This document shows positions 53,541 through 62,157 of a stretch of 64,000 nt of DNA, piece by piece (positions within the stretch are counted from its first letter, which is position 1; each line of letters starts with the position of its first letter). The stretch lies in NCBI GenBank assembly GCA_947647275.1, contig CANSJQ010000006.1, positions 1-64,000 of the forward strand, in the 5' to 3' direction. Source of the DNA: an uncultured Clostridiaceae bacterium. Its GTDB lineage: Bacteria > Bacillota > Clostridia > TANB77 > CAG-508. A model generated the notes under the pieces. It was not told the origin of the DNA. It saw only the letters and a list, made by a program, of their open reading frames with translations, and ran no database searches. A program made the translations under genes and the position numbers.

Positions 53541-53627
53541 GGTTGGAGTGTCCTTATAGGAACTTTTAGCAAATGATAAAAAATCAATAATTACATGGCA
53601 CACCAAAAAGCATATTTACATTAATTT

Positions 53628-54551
53628 TTATTTTTCCATATCATCTTTTTGTTCTATTTGCTTAAGCTCTTCTAACTCCTCTGGAGTTAGATTATTCATT
53701 ATACTTTGAATTTGTTGTGTTATATCACTTAATATATCTATATTACTATCTTCTTGTACTGTAAAGTCTACTAGGCTCATTAACTTTCTTTTTTCTTGAT
53801 TACTATCTATTGCTATTTGACTAACCATTGAATTAAATGATTCAATACTATTATTTATAAGCTCATTTATCAAATTACTAGATTTTCCTTTTAATATAGG
53901 ATACGACTCTAATAAATTATTCATATCTTCTCTTTTTATACTGTTTGCAATTCCTTTAACACTATCATTATAGCTTAAGTGACTTTTAAAATCATTTTGC
54001 ACTGTTGAATATTTACCTAATTCTGTTACATCCATTTTTGATAATAACTTGCTTTTGGCATCTTTATGTGCTCCCAATATTTGAAATGGATTTTTTTCCA
54101 TAACAAGTTCAAAAGTATCTATCTCGTCTTCTAATATCTGTTTTCTATCTGCTAAGCTTCTTCTTTGTCTTCCTTCTTTTGTAATCCCTGGAATAAATCT
54201 TTCAAAAAACTTTCCTATTTTTCCAACTACACCTTGTTTTTCTGGGATATTAATAAGTGAATTCTCTAATTTATCTAATTCCTGTTTTTTTTCTTGTATT
54301 GGTCTAATATATTCCTTTACATAGCAATCGACATCTGCTTGTAGTGATTCAACAGAACTATCCATTTTACTCCAATTATCATGATTAAGTGCAATCACCT
54401 GGCTTTGAAATTGCACAATTTGTTCAAATAGTTCTTTTAATTGTATTATCCTTTGTACTATACTCTGCTGTTGCTTTAAATATAATAATTTATATTTAGG
54501 ATCATTAAATTTGTCTTCAAAACTTTCTTCTAAATTAGTTCTATATTCCAT
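53628..54551 (-). CDS. Coiled-coil protein of unknown function
   Basis: The 307-residue product starts at ATG 54551 after AGAGGT (the frame is open to 54602). It is almost wholly helical, with coiled-coil stretches near residues 18-100 (QSIVQRIIQLKELFEQIVQF), a short basic region (GKFFERFIPGITKEGRQRRS), and an acidic end (NNLTPEELEELKQIEQKDDM). No signal or membrane segment. Native codon usage. It lies alone between the odd small gene and the tRNA. I do not recognise it. Confidence 0.65.
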   Translation of the reverse strand: MEYRTNLEESFEDKFNDPKYKLLYLKQQQSIVQRIIQLKELFEQIVQFQSQVIALNHDNWSKMDSSVESLQADVDCYVKEYIRPIQEKKQELDKLENSLINIPEKQGVVGKIGKFFERFIPGITKEGRQRRSLADRKQILEDEIDTFELVMEKNPFQILGAHKDAKSKLLSKMDVTELGKYSTVQNDFKSHLSYNDSVKGIANSIKREDMNNLLESYPILKGKSSNLINELINNSIESFNSMVSQIAIDSNQEKRKLMSLVDFTVQEDSNIDILSDITQQIQSIMNNLTPEELEELKQIEQKDDMEK

Positions 54552-54833
54552 ATCTAACCTCTTTTCAATATTATTATAGCACAAAGTAGCTATAAGTAGC
54601 AATATAATATTACTAATTTTAGATATGAAATTATAGTGTATAAATAAATTAGTTGTTATCGTTTATTTTTTACTAAGCTATTTTAATAAGAGTGTAACAA
54701 GGCAAATCGACAGCCCACGCTCCCAATATGTAATACGGGAGTAACTTTATATAAATAAAACTATATAATTCAGACATATCAACAAATATAAGAAAACTGT
54801 ATCTATAAAATATGCTACTAAATTATCAGCATA
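54552..54833. other. Gene-free stretch
   Basis: Between the coiled-coil gene and the tRNA there is no ORF. At 54695-54735 GGCAAATCGACAGCCCACGC, then CCCAATATGTAATACGGGAG, has a CTCCC/GGGAG stem. It weakly resembles the reverse complement of the core of element A (CGACAGCCCGC). The rest is AT-rich and unremarkable. Confidence 0.4.
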
Positions 54834-54873
54834 AATAAAAATGTTCTTATAAGACGTTAAATCCTATAAGAAC
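54834..54873 (-). terminator. Terminator after tRNA-Met
   Basis: GTTCTTATA pairs with TATAAGAAC and an A-run on the left gives a T-run on the minus strand, just after the tRNA. Confidence 0.7.
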
Positions 54874-54881
54874 ACTCAGAC

Positions 54882-54958
54882 TGGTAGCGACGGTGGGACT
54901 TGAACCTACGACCTGCCGGGTATGAACCGGATGCTCTAGCCAACTGAGCTACGTCGCC
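54882..54958 (-). tRNA. tRNA-Met (CAT, elongator)
   Basis: Read on the minus strand the 77-base gene begins GGCGACGTAGCTCAGTTGGC and has the anticodon loop TTCATAC (CAT), a T-arm GTAGGTTCAAGTCCCAC with a mismatched outer pair, and an encoded CCA end. The G1-C72 pair and the overall sequence, close to the Bacillus elongator Met tRNA, argue against initiator tRNA. A lysidine-modified tRNA-Ile is less likely from this body. It stands alone. Confidence 0.93.
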
Positions 54959-55112
54959 ATATCTATAAAGACAATAACTATTATAAACAAGAAATACTTA
55001 TTTGTCAATAAAAAAATGCAAATTTCTTAAATAAACTAATAAAATTATAAAAGTATTAATTCTTTATAAATTATTCATATAAAAGTTGATATATATTATT
55101 ATATATCAACTT

Positions 55113-55688
55113 TTAGTAATGTACCCATATATTTACTGCTATACTAGCTGAAGAGCCTGGAATAGAACCTCTAGTAATACTAAGAATTCCTGTTGAAGGA
55201 TTATAAGTTTTTGATAAATTCCAATTATATGAATTATTTGAAGCATTTGGACCATTATAAAAACTAATAAATTCAACAATAAAGTTGTTAGCAGTTAATG
55301 ATTTTTTATTATCTCCTGTATAAGTAATAGAAAATGTACTTGTATTTGATAAAGTAATACTTCCTATTTTTTCTGTATTACTTTTTGGAGAAGAATCTAC
55401 AACATTATTAAGATTCATGTCACTATCAAGTATATTAGTTATCTGCGAAGATAAATTATTTATTCCATTTTCTTCTGTTTTTTGACTATTTATATATTCC
55501 ATTTTTGCTTGTTTTGCTCTATTAAATAATCCAGTTTCTCCTATACTTAAATTTATTACTATACTTGCTAATATGATTAGAACTATTATTGTTATTACCA
55601 GAGATATTATTGTTATACCATATTGAGAACTAAAATTATTTTTCGAAGTATTTTCCTCAAATTTTTCATCAAATATTATATTTTTCAC
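55113..55688 (-). CDS. Type IV pilin-like (prepilin N-terminal) protein
   Basis: The 191-residue protein has a leader of about 24 residues and then the pilin-type helix GITIISLVITIIVLIILASI. The same motif appears in the protein at 62158. After NLSIGETGLFNRAKQAK a beta-rich domain with many Ser, Thr and Asn (SITLSNTSTFSITYTGDNKK) makes up the rest. It is likely cleaved and exported as a surface pseudopilin. No pilus assembly genes are in the window. Leader and helix are seen; function is inference. Confidence 0.75.
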   Translation of the reverse strand: MKNIIFDEKFEENTSKNNFSSQYGITIISLVITIIVLIILASIVINLSIGETGLFNRAKQAKMEYINSQKTEENGINNLSSQITNILDSDMNLNNVVDSSPKSNTEKIGSITLSNTSTFSITYTGDNKKSLTANNFIVEFISFYNGPNASNNSYNWNLSKTYNPSTGILSITRGSIPGSSASIAVNIWVHY

Positions 55689-55834
55689 TTTTTCTAATGC
55701 TCCTTTATTAGAATTATGTTCTTTTGTTATTAAAAACTTATCATAATATTATTCCTGAGTCAATATTTTATAGTATTTTAATTTTTGTATTTAAAATAAA
55801 TTTAATTAAAATTGAAATATTTCTGTAATATTCA

Positions 55835-55863
55835 TTGACTTTTTGTATGTTTCCGTATATTAT
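55835..55863 (+). promoter_or_regulatory. minD promoter
   Basis: TTGACT (55835-55840), 17 bases, then TATTAT (55858-55863), about 70 bases before minD. Confidence 0.55.
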
Positions 55864-55931
55864 AATAAAGATTAAATAAGTTTTAATTTTATAAATAAAA
55901 AAGATTTTATAGAAAAAACAAGGAGGAAATT

Positions 55932-56726
55932 ATGGGAGAAGTTGTAGTTATTACATCTGGAAAAGGTGGAGTTGGAAAAACAACAACAACAGCTAACTTA
56001 GGTTCAGCATTAGCTTTAAAAGGAAAAAAAGTAGTATTAATAGATACTGATATTGGACTAAGAAATTTAGATGTAGTTATGGGCTTAGAAAATAGAATAG
56101 TTTATGATATAGTAGATGTTGTAGAAGAAAAATGTAAATTAAGACAAGCTTTAATTAAGGACAAGCGTTTTAACGAATTATTCTTACTTCCAGCAGCACA
56201 AACAAGAGACAAAAGTGCTATAAATGAAGAACAAATGAAAGAATTAACAACTAAATTAAAAGAAGAATTTGATTATATATTAATAGATTGTCCAGCAGGA
56301 ATAGAACAAGGTTTCAAAAATGCAATAGCTGGTGCAGATAGAGCAGTTGTAGTAACAACAGCAGAAATATCTGCAATAAGAGATGCTGATAGAATTATCG
56401 GTTTATTAGAAGCATCAGAAATAAAAAATCCAGAATTAGTAATAAATAGATTACGTCCAAACATGGTTAAAAAAGGTGAAATGATGGATGTAGAAGATAT
56501 AGTAGATTTATTATCAATAGACTTAATAGGTGTAGTACCAGATGATGAATATATAATTACACAAACAAACAAAGGAGAGCCAGTAGTATCTAATCATAAA
56601 GCTCCATCTGGAAAATCATATACAGAAATAGCTAGAAGAATACTAGGAGAGAATGTAGAAGTAACAATTCCAGGAAGAGAAAAAGGATTTTGGGCTAAAA
56701 TAAAAAGTATTTTTTCAAAAAAATAG
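55932..56726 (+). CDS. minD: Septum-site ATPase MinD
   Basis: MinD binds the membrane with ATP and places the division site. The 264 residues show the deviant Walker A SGKGGVGKTTTTANLGSAL (residues 8-26), switch DTDIGLRNLDVVMGLE, IDCPAGIEQGF and the C-terminal membrane helix GFWAKIKSIFSKK. AAGGAGG precedes the ATG. First gene of minD-minE-rodA; minC is not in this window. Confidence 0.96.
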   Translation: MGEVVVITSGKGGVGKTTTTANLGSALALKGKKVVLIDTDIGLRNLDVVMGLENRIVYDIVDVVEEKCKLRQALIKDKRFNELFLLPAAQTRDKSAINEEQMKELTTKLKEEFDYILIDCPAGIEQGFKNAIAGADRAVVVTTAEISAIRDADRIIGLLEASEIKNPELVINRLRPNMVKKGEMMDVEDIVDLLSIDLIGVVPDDEYIITQTNKGEPVVSNHKAPSGKSYTEIARRILGENVEVTIPGREKGFWAKIKSIFSKK

Positions 56727-56747
56727 ACTTAAATTGGAGGAAATATA

Positions 56748-57467
56748 ATGTTTGATAATATAATTAATTTTTTCAAAAAGTTTTCTAAAGATACTAAAAA
56801 GGACTCTAAAGATACTGCAAAAGAAAGATTACATTTAGTATTGATGCAAGATAGAGCTAATGTCTCAGCAGACTTTTTAGAAATGATGAAACAAGAAATA
56901 ATAGAAGTAATAAAAAAATATATAGATGTAGATGAAAATTCTATTGATGTAAAACTTACAAACAAAGTTAATTCAGACGGAACAACAGGAGCACCAGCTT
57001 TATATGCCAATATTCCAATAGTTAGCTTAAAAGATGAGACAAAAAAAGTTAACATTGAAAGAAAAAAAGAAAAATCAAATAAATCTGTAGAAGAAAAAAC
57101 TACTGAAGCTGAAAAGCAAGAAAAACAAGAATTAGTAGTTAATGAAGAAACTGAAAAAGAAATAGATAAAAAAGTAGATAATTTGGAAACAAATAATTCA
57201 GAAACTACTAAAAGTGATGAACAAAAAATAGAAAATGTTAAGAAAGAAAAAGTAGAAGATGTAGATGTAAAATCGGTAAGCGATATCAAAGAGCAAGACC
57301 GAATTACACCTAATGAAAATACAAAAATAGAAGAAGAGAATGTAGAAGATAAATTGATAGAAAATACTGAAGAGCAATACCAAAATCTACCAAATGAAAA
57401 TGTAGAGCCTAAAGAAGTTGAAGAAACACAAAAAACTGAAACTTCAGAGAAAATAGAGGTTGAATAA
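56748..57467 (+). CDS. minE: MinE with a long acidic/lysine tail
   Basis: MinE triggers MinD ATPase. Residues 1-95 look like a full MinE: the membrane helix FDNIINFFKKFSKDTKKDSK, AKERLHLVLMQDRANVSADF (the MinD-contact segment) and the dimer strand domain (IEVIKKYIDVDENSIDVKL). The remaining 145 residues are a low-complexity tail rich in Glu, Lys, Asn and Thr with no membrane segment. Usual MinE is about 90 residues. The gene overlaps rodA by one base. Confidence 0.88.
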   Translation: MFDNIINFFKKFSKDTKKDSKDTAKERLHLVLMQDRANVSADFLEMMKQEIIEVIKKYIDVDENSIDVKLTNKVNSDGTTGAPALYANIPIVSLKDETKKVNIERKKEKSNKSVEEKTTEAEKQEKQELVVNEETEKEIDKKVDNLETNNSETTKSDEQKIENVKKEKVEDVDVKSVSDIKEQDRITPNENTKIEEENVEDKLIENTEEQYQNLPNENVEPKEVEETQKTETSEKIEVE

Positions 57468-58573
57468 TGAGAAAAAAGATATTTAAAAATATAGAATGGG
57501 GAATATTAATCTGTACTATATTATTAATATTAATTGGCTTAGTAGCATTATTTTCTGCAACACAAAACACAGAATATGAGGAATTAAAAAAACAAATTAT
57601 GTGGCTATGCATTAGTATACCAATATTCATAGTATTAATATTTATTGACTATGAAATAATAGCTAAGGCATCGCCAGTTTTTTATGGTATATTTCTAGTT
57701 CTCCTAGTTGCAGTATTATTTACAGAATCGGTAAATGGAGCAAGTAGTTGGTTTGATATAGGACCATTTTCATTACAACCCTCAGAATTTGCAAAAATAT
57801 TTGTAATAATAATGTTTGCATCAGTAGTAGTTAAAATTCAACAAAGAGGTAGAAAAGAGATAAGTAAGCCAACAAAATTAATGCTTTCATTAATAGTAAT
57901 TGCTCTGCCAGTATTATTAATAATAAAACAGCCAGATTATGGAACAGCACTTGCATTTTTAGTATCAACAGTTATGATACTTTTTACAGCAGGAATAGAT
58001 AAGAAATATATAATAGTATCTATATTATTAATTGCAATATTATTGCCTATATTATATTTCTTTATATTACCAGAACATGCAAAAACAAGAATAGATGTAT
58101 TCTTAAACCCTAATTTAGACCCAAGAGGTTCAGGCTATAATATAATACAGTCTAAACTAGCAATAGGAGCAGGTCAACTATTTGGGATGGGCTTGCTAAA
58201 AGGAAACCAAACACAATTAGGTTTTCTATACCCAAAAACAACAGATTTTATATTTGCAGTAATAGGCGAAGAAATGGGCTTCATAGTAACTGCAGGAATT
58301 GTAATACTATATGTAGTGCTAATTACAAAATCAATATATGTAGCAAAAACAGCAAAAGATGACTTGGGCTCATACATAGCAATGGGAATTACAGGAATAT
58401 TTTTATTCCACATGTTAGAAAACATAGGAATGACAATAGGATTATTGCCAATAACAGGAGTACCACTTCCATTTGTAAGCTATGGAGGAAGTTCATTACT
58501 TACTAATCTAATAATGATAGCGCTACTTCTAAATATAAGTGGAAGAAGACAAAAAGCAATATTTGTAGAATAA
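57467..58573 (+). CDS. rodA: SEDS glycan polymerase RodA/FtsW family
   Basis: SEDS proteins polymerise peptidoglycan strands. The 368 residues have about ten membrane segments; family marks are SSWFDIGPFSLQPSEFAKIF, IKQPDYGTALAFL, GSGYNIIQSKLAIGAG, FIFAVIGEEMGF and TGVPLPFVSYGGSSLLTNLI. Position after minDE is that of RodA in clostridia. Starts in the minE stop (TAATGA overlap). Confidence 0.93.
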   Translation: MRKKIFKNIEWGILICTILLILIGLVALFSATQNTEYEELKKQIMWLCISIPIFIVLIFIDYEIIAKASPVFYGIFLVLLVAVLFTESVNGASSWFDIGPFSLQPSEFAKIFVIIMFASVVVKIQQRGRKEISKPTKLMLSLIVIALPVLLIIKQPDYGTALAFLVSTVMILFTAGIDKKYIIVSILLIAILLPILYFFILPEHAKTRIDVFLNPNLDPRGSGYNIIQSKLAIGAGQLFGMGLLKGNQTQLGFLYPKTTDFIFAVIGEEMGFIVTAGIVILYVVLITKSIYVAKTAKDDLGSYIAMGITGIFLFHMLENIGMTIGLLPITGVPLPFVSYGGSSLLTNLIMIALLLNISGRRQKAIFVE

Positions 58574-58582
58574 GAGGAAAAA

Positions 58583-59554
58583 ATGTACTTAAAAAAATTA
58601 AAAATAGGAAATCTAGAATTAGAAAATAATATTTTATTAGCACCAATGGCAGGAGTAACAGATAAACCATTTAGAATGATAGCAAAAGAATATGGACCAG
58701 CGCTTGTTTGCACAGAAATGGTAAGCAGTAAAGGGTTATATTACAATGATGATAAAACTAAGCTTTTACTAGATACAAAAAATGAAAAAAGACCAATATC
58801 TGTGCAAATATTTGGTAGTGACCCAGAAACTATGGGATATAGTGCAAAATATGTATCAAAATTAGCAGATATAGTAGATATAAATATGGGTTGCCCTGCA
58901 CCAAAGGTTGTAAAAAATGGAGATGGTAGTAAACTGTTGCTAAATTTAGATTTAGCAGAAGAAATAGTAAAAGCAGTAGTAAAAAATTCGGAAGTACCAG
59001 TTACAGTAAAAATGAGAAAAGGCTGGGATAATAATAATATAGTTGCAGTAGAAATAGCAAAAAGAATAGAAAAAGCAGGTGCAAATGCAATTATAGTTCA
59101 TGGAAGAACAAGAGAAGAATATTATACAGGAATAGCAGATTGGGATATAATAAGAAAAGTTAAAGAAGCGGTAAGTATTCCAGTAATAGGAAATGGAGAT
59201 ATAAAAACAAAAGAAGATGCTTTAAAAATGTTTGAACAAACTAATGTAGATGGAATTATGATAGGAAGAGCAGCACTTGGAAATCCATGGATTTTTAGAG
59301 AGGTTATATCTTACCTAAAAGGTGAAAAAATAAAAGAAGTAGACTTAAAAGAGAGACTAGATACTATGATAAAACATATTGAATTAGAGGTAGAACAAAA
59401 AGGTGAAGTTGTAGGAATAAAAGAATTAAGAAAGCATATGTGTGCATATATAAAAAATCTTCCTAATTCAGCAAGTTTAAGACAAAAAATAAATCAAATA
59501 GAGAAAAAAGATGAACTTATAAGTTGTCTTACAGAATACTTTAAAAGTATATGA
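58583..59554 (+). CDS. dusB: tRNA-dihydrouridine synthase
   Basis: This FMN enzyme reduces uridines in tRNA. The 323 residues show the TIM-barrel start [20 protein letters not shown], the catalytic cysteine in [26 protein letters not shown] and [28 protein letters not shown] lies near the FMN phosphate. The closest type is DusB. It lies 9 bases after rodA and ends the operon at a strong terminator. Confidence 0.94.
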   Translation: MYLKKLKIGNLELENNILLAPMAGVTDKPFRMIAKEYGPALVCTEMVSSKGLYYNDDKTKLLLDTKNEKRPISVQIFGSDPETMGYSAKYVSKLADIVDINMGCPAPKVVKNGDGSKLLLNLDLAEEIVKAVVKNSEVPVTVKMRKGWDNNNIVAVEIAKRIEKAGANAIIVHGRTREEYYTGIADWDIIRKVKEAVSIPVIGNGDIKTKEDALKMFEQTNVDGIMIGRAALGNPWIFREVISYLKGEKIKEVDLKERLDTMIKHIELEVEQKGEVVGIKELRKHMCAYIKNLPNSASLRQKINQIEKKDELISCLTEYFKSI

Positions 59555-59562
59555 ATATAAAT

Positions 59563-59593
59563 AAAAAAAGAATAGATTTTATCTATTCTTTTT
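59563..59593 (+). terminator. Rho-independent terminator
   Basis: AAAAAAGAATAGA pairs with TCTATTCTTTTTT around TTTTA. Confidence 0.88.
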
Positions 59594-59618
59594 TCTATTA
59601 CAAAAAACTATTTTGTAA

Positions 59619-59675
59619 TGTAGGGGCTATTACCAATTGCCCAATCTTCGAAGAAATTGCTAAAATAGTTAAGGG
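59619..59675. repeat. GTAGGGG repeat copy
   Basis: ATGTAGGGGCTATTACCAAT, then TGCCCAATCTTCGAAGAAAT and TGCTAAAAT. The right half matches the copies at 34404 and 35073. Confidence 0.6.
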
Positions 59676-59686
59676 ATAAAATTAGC

Positions 59687-59802
59687 AACCTTATGCATTT
59701 ATATATATTAAAATAAAAACTGAAACCTCCAAGACAAAGGGGATTGTTAGAAGGACTGTTGGGCTTCAATCTTTATTTTAATATATATAAACACATAAGG
59801 TT
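59687..59802. repeat. Long-stem element B with conserved core
   Basis: Arms of 31 bases, starting AACCTTATGCATTTATATAT and ending ATATATAAACACATAAGGTT, pair with two mismatches. The core reads CCTCCAAGACAAAGGGGATT, then GACTGTTGGGCTTCA, like element A at 47438-47547. With the GTAGGGG copy it fills the 310-base gap 59555-59864. Confidence 0.65.
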
Positions 59803-59864
59803 ACTCTACAATTTCTAATTTATAAAATTTATAAATTATAATTAAAATAAAATGGGAGGTAACT

Positions 59865-60478
59865 ATGAAAAACAAAAAAGCTATTATAATAGTAATTGCT
59901 ATTATTTTAATTCTTGCAACTTTAATTTCAATTTTTGCTTATAAATTCTTAAAAAATGGAAATAATAAAATTAACAAATCTGAGGAAGAGATAATTGAGG
60001 ATATTTTAAATATTAAATCCTATAAAGCAAAATTGGAAATTGAGGTAGAAACGAATAAAAGTAAAACCAAATATGTAGTAAAGCAAGAACTGAAACCAGA
60101 CAATGCAAGTATACAAGAAGTTATAGAGCCAAGTAATATAGCGGGAGTTGTAACTGAGTATGATGGAAAAAATCTGAAAATAGTAAATAACAAATTACAA
60201 CTTACTACTACTTTTGAAAATTATAGTTATGTTGTAGATAACAATTTATGGCTTAATAGTTTTATAGAAAATTATAAACAATGTAAAAATTCAAAAGTAA
60301 CAAGTAAAGATAATGAAATAATATTAGAATTCAAAGATGAGAACAATACTAAATATACAGCATATAAAAAATTATATATAGATAAAAGTACACGGAAAAC
60401 CTACTAAAATGTTAGTCCAAGATATTAACAAAAAAACATTAGTATACATATTATATACAGAGATAGCAATATCTTAAA
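59865..60478 (+). CDS. GerS/LolA-like membrane-anchored protein with two frameshifts
   Basis: The protein has an N-terminal membrane anchor (KKAIIIVIAIILILATLISI, no lipobox seen) and a beta-rich domain (SYKAKLEIEVETNKSKTKYV, VVDNNLWLNSFIENY) like the LolA-fold GerS family of spore-forming clostridia. Frame 0 breaks at CGG 60393 (extra C before GGA AAA CCT). The +1 frame reads GKPTKMLVQ, and a second extra base in CCAAAG (60418-60421) is needed to reach the family ending DINKKTLVYILYTEIAIS. Two lesions suggest a pseudogene or draft errors. GGAGG precedes the ATG. Confidence 0.6.
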
Positions 60479-60542
60479 ATATTTAAAATATATCAAAAGT
60501 CAAAGCCTTAAATATAGAAAAAATAGTAGGAGTGATTCACAA

Positions 60543-60893
60543 ATGGTAATAAAAAGAGGAGATATGTTTTATGCTGATTTAAGCCCAGTTATAGGCTCAG
60601 AGCAAGGAGGCATAAGACCAGTAATAATTATACAAAATGATATTGGAAACAAGCATAGCCCAACAGTAATAGCTGCAGCAATCACCTCTCAAACTGGAAA
60701 AAATAAATTACCAACACATATAGATATAGGTTTAGGTGATGGTGGCTTGAAAGCAGAATCAGTAGTACTAGCAGAACAAATACGAACAATAGATAAAAGT
60801 AGATTAAAAGAAAAAATAGGGCATATAAATGATGAAAATGTTATGAGTAGAATAAATAACGCATTAGGCGTGAGTTTTGGTCTAGAAGAATAA
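60543..60893 (+). CDS. mazF: MazF/PemK-type endoribonuclease
   Basis: This toxin cuts mRNA and some rRNA at short sequences. The 116 residues show KRGDMFYADLSPVIGSEQGG, RPVIIIQNDIGNKHSPTVI, the core AAITSQ and the later VLAEQIRTIDKSRLKEKIG, as in NdoA/EndoA of Bacillota. No MazE-type antitoxin gene lies beside it; the gene before is the GerS-like one. TAGGAGTG precedes the ATG. Confidence 0.93.
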   Translation: MVIKRGDMFYADLSPVIGSEQGGIRPVIIIQNDIGNKHSPTVIAAAITSQTGKNKLPTHIDIGLGDGGLKAESVVLAEQIRTIDKSRLKEKIGHINDENVMSRINNALGVSFGLEE

Positions 60894-60895
60894 GA

Positions 60896-60938
60896 AAAAC
60901 AGAAAGATTTTGGATGCTTCCAAAATTTTTCTGTTTTC
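60896..60938 (+). terminator. Rho-independent terminator
   Basis: AAAACAGAAA...ATTTTGG pairs with CCAAAAT...TTCTGTTTT. Confidence 0.8.
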
Positions 60939-60942
60939 TGAA

Positions 60943-61042
60943 TAGTGACAATGGGACGGAGTTTTTGTCATTAGGGTTTCAAAGCTTTTTAAATATAAAT
61001 TCGTGAAACCCTAATGCCAAAAACTCCGTCCCATTGTCACTA
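60943..61042. repeat. 100-bp inverted repeat element with 38-base arms
   Basis: TAGTGACAATGGGACGGAGT...CATTAGGGTTTC and its reverse complement differ at one base and flank a 24-base middle. It has GGGACG and TGTCA ends like the other GGGACG repeats. Its right end (CTA 61040-61042) supplies the stop codon of the HD-GYP gene. Confidence 0.75.
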
Positions 61043-61985
61043 AATTCTTAATTTTTTTATTATTCTAATTTCATTATATAACTTATCTTTAACATCTTCA
61101 CGAGTAATTACTGCCATTCTATATTCAGATAAAACATTCTGATAATTTTCAAAGTTTTCGCCTTGTTCAAATAACATTCTCATACCTTCATGATAATAAT
61201 TTTTATCCTTATCCTTTTTAGCTTTTTTAGCTTTTAAGTCATATTTTTCGATTTTTTCTAATCTATTAATTTGCTCATTCAGATAATTAATATAATCCAT
61301 TACACAGCTAATTTCATATAGTGTATCATCTATAACAACCTTAAACAAAGCTTTTAAAGCTTTAGGGTTAATTTTTCCAACTTTATAGTTTTCTCTTACA
61401 ACATCTAATGCAACTGTCTTCATATATTCAGTAGGCTTAGCATCTTTTATTAGATCTTTCAAAGTTTCAGAAATATTAATGTGAGTTTTATATTGCCTTT
61501 TAGTTACAATTGCATCATATTCATCAGCAACACGTATAATTTGCGCTACATAAGGAATATCTTTTTTTGTTAGACCTTGTGGGTAACCGTGAACCATTTA
61601 AAGCTTCATGATGATAATAAGCACCATCTGCATAAGGACGTAATTTTAAATCTTTCATACACATTTCATAACCTAAAGTAGTATGAGACTTTATAATTTC
61701 ATATTCTTCATTTGTAAGTTTCCCAGGTTTATTTATAATTTCTGGGGGAATAAAAAGTTTTCCTACATCATGTAAATAAGCGCAAATAGTAGCATGAATA
61801 GTAAATACTTTATTACAATGTAAATATTCACAAATTCTACAAACCAAATTAGCAACATTTTCGCTGTGTCTTCTTGTAAACACATCCATTCTATCAAGCA
61901 TAGAAAGTTGATATTTCATAACAGCATCCAAGTTATAAGACTTTAAATTAGTAGAATTATAGAAATCTATATCTAATTTTTTCAT
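61040..61985 (-). CDS. HD-GYP domain protein, +1 frameshift at CGG 61589-61587
   Basis: HD-GYP proteins usually hydrolyse cyclic di-GMP. Frame 0 from 61985 (132 codons) holds TRRHSENVANLVCRICEYL, the HD pair in CAYLHDVGKLFIPPEI and YHHEALNGS. An extra C at 61589 shifts the frame, and the +1 frame continues GYPQGLTKKDIPYVAQIIRV and ADEYDAIVTKRQY, giving about 314 residues. The GYP motif lies exactly on the junction. The C-terminal 130 residues are helical. Uncorrected, only the HD half would be made. No GGDEF gene is near. Confidence 0.85.
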
Positions 61986-62157
61986 AAAAAACCTCTTTCT
62001 TTTGTATAACTAATAAAATAATAGCATATCTAAATATGTTTTACAATAAAAAAGAAAAATATTTATAAACAAATAGATAACAACTGATTTACAGAAAATA
62101 TATTGTAAATAGAACTATGTTTGTATAAAATTTAATAAAAATGGGGGAAAGCATAAG

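Noticed and set aside
54695..54735. Third full copy of the long-stem element
   Set aside because: Only a short reversed match to the core and no long arms; kept as a weak resemblance.
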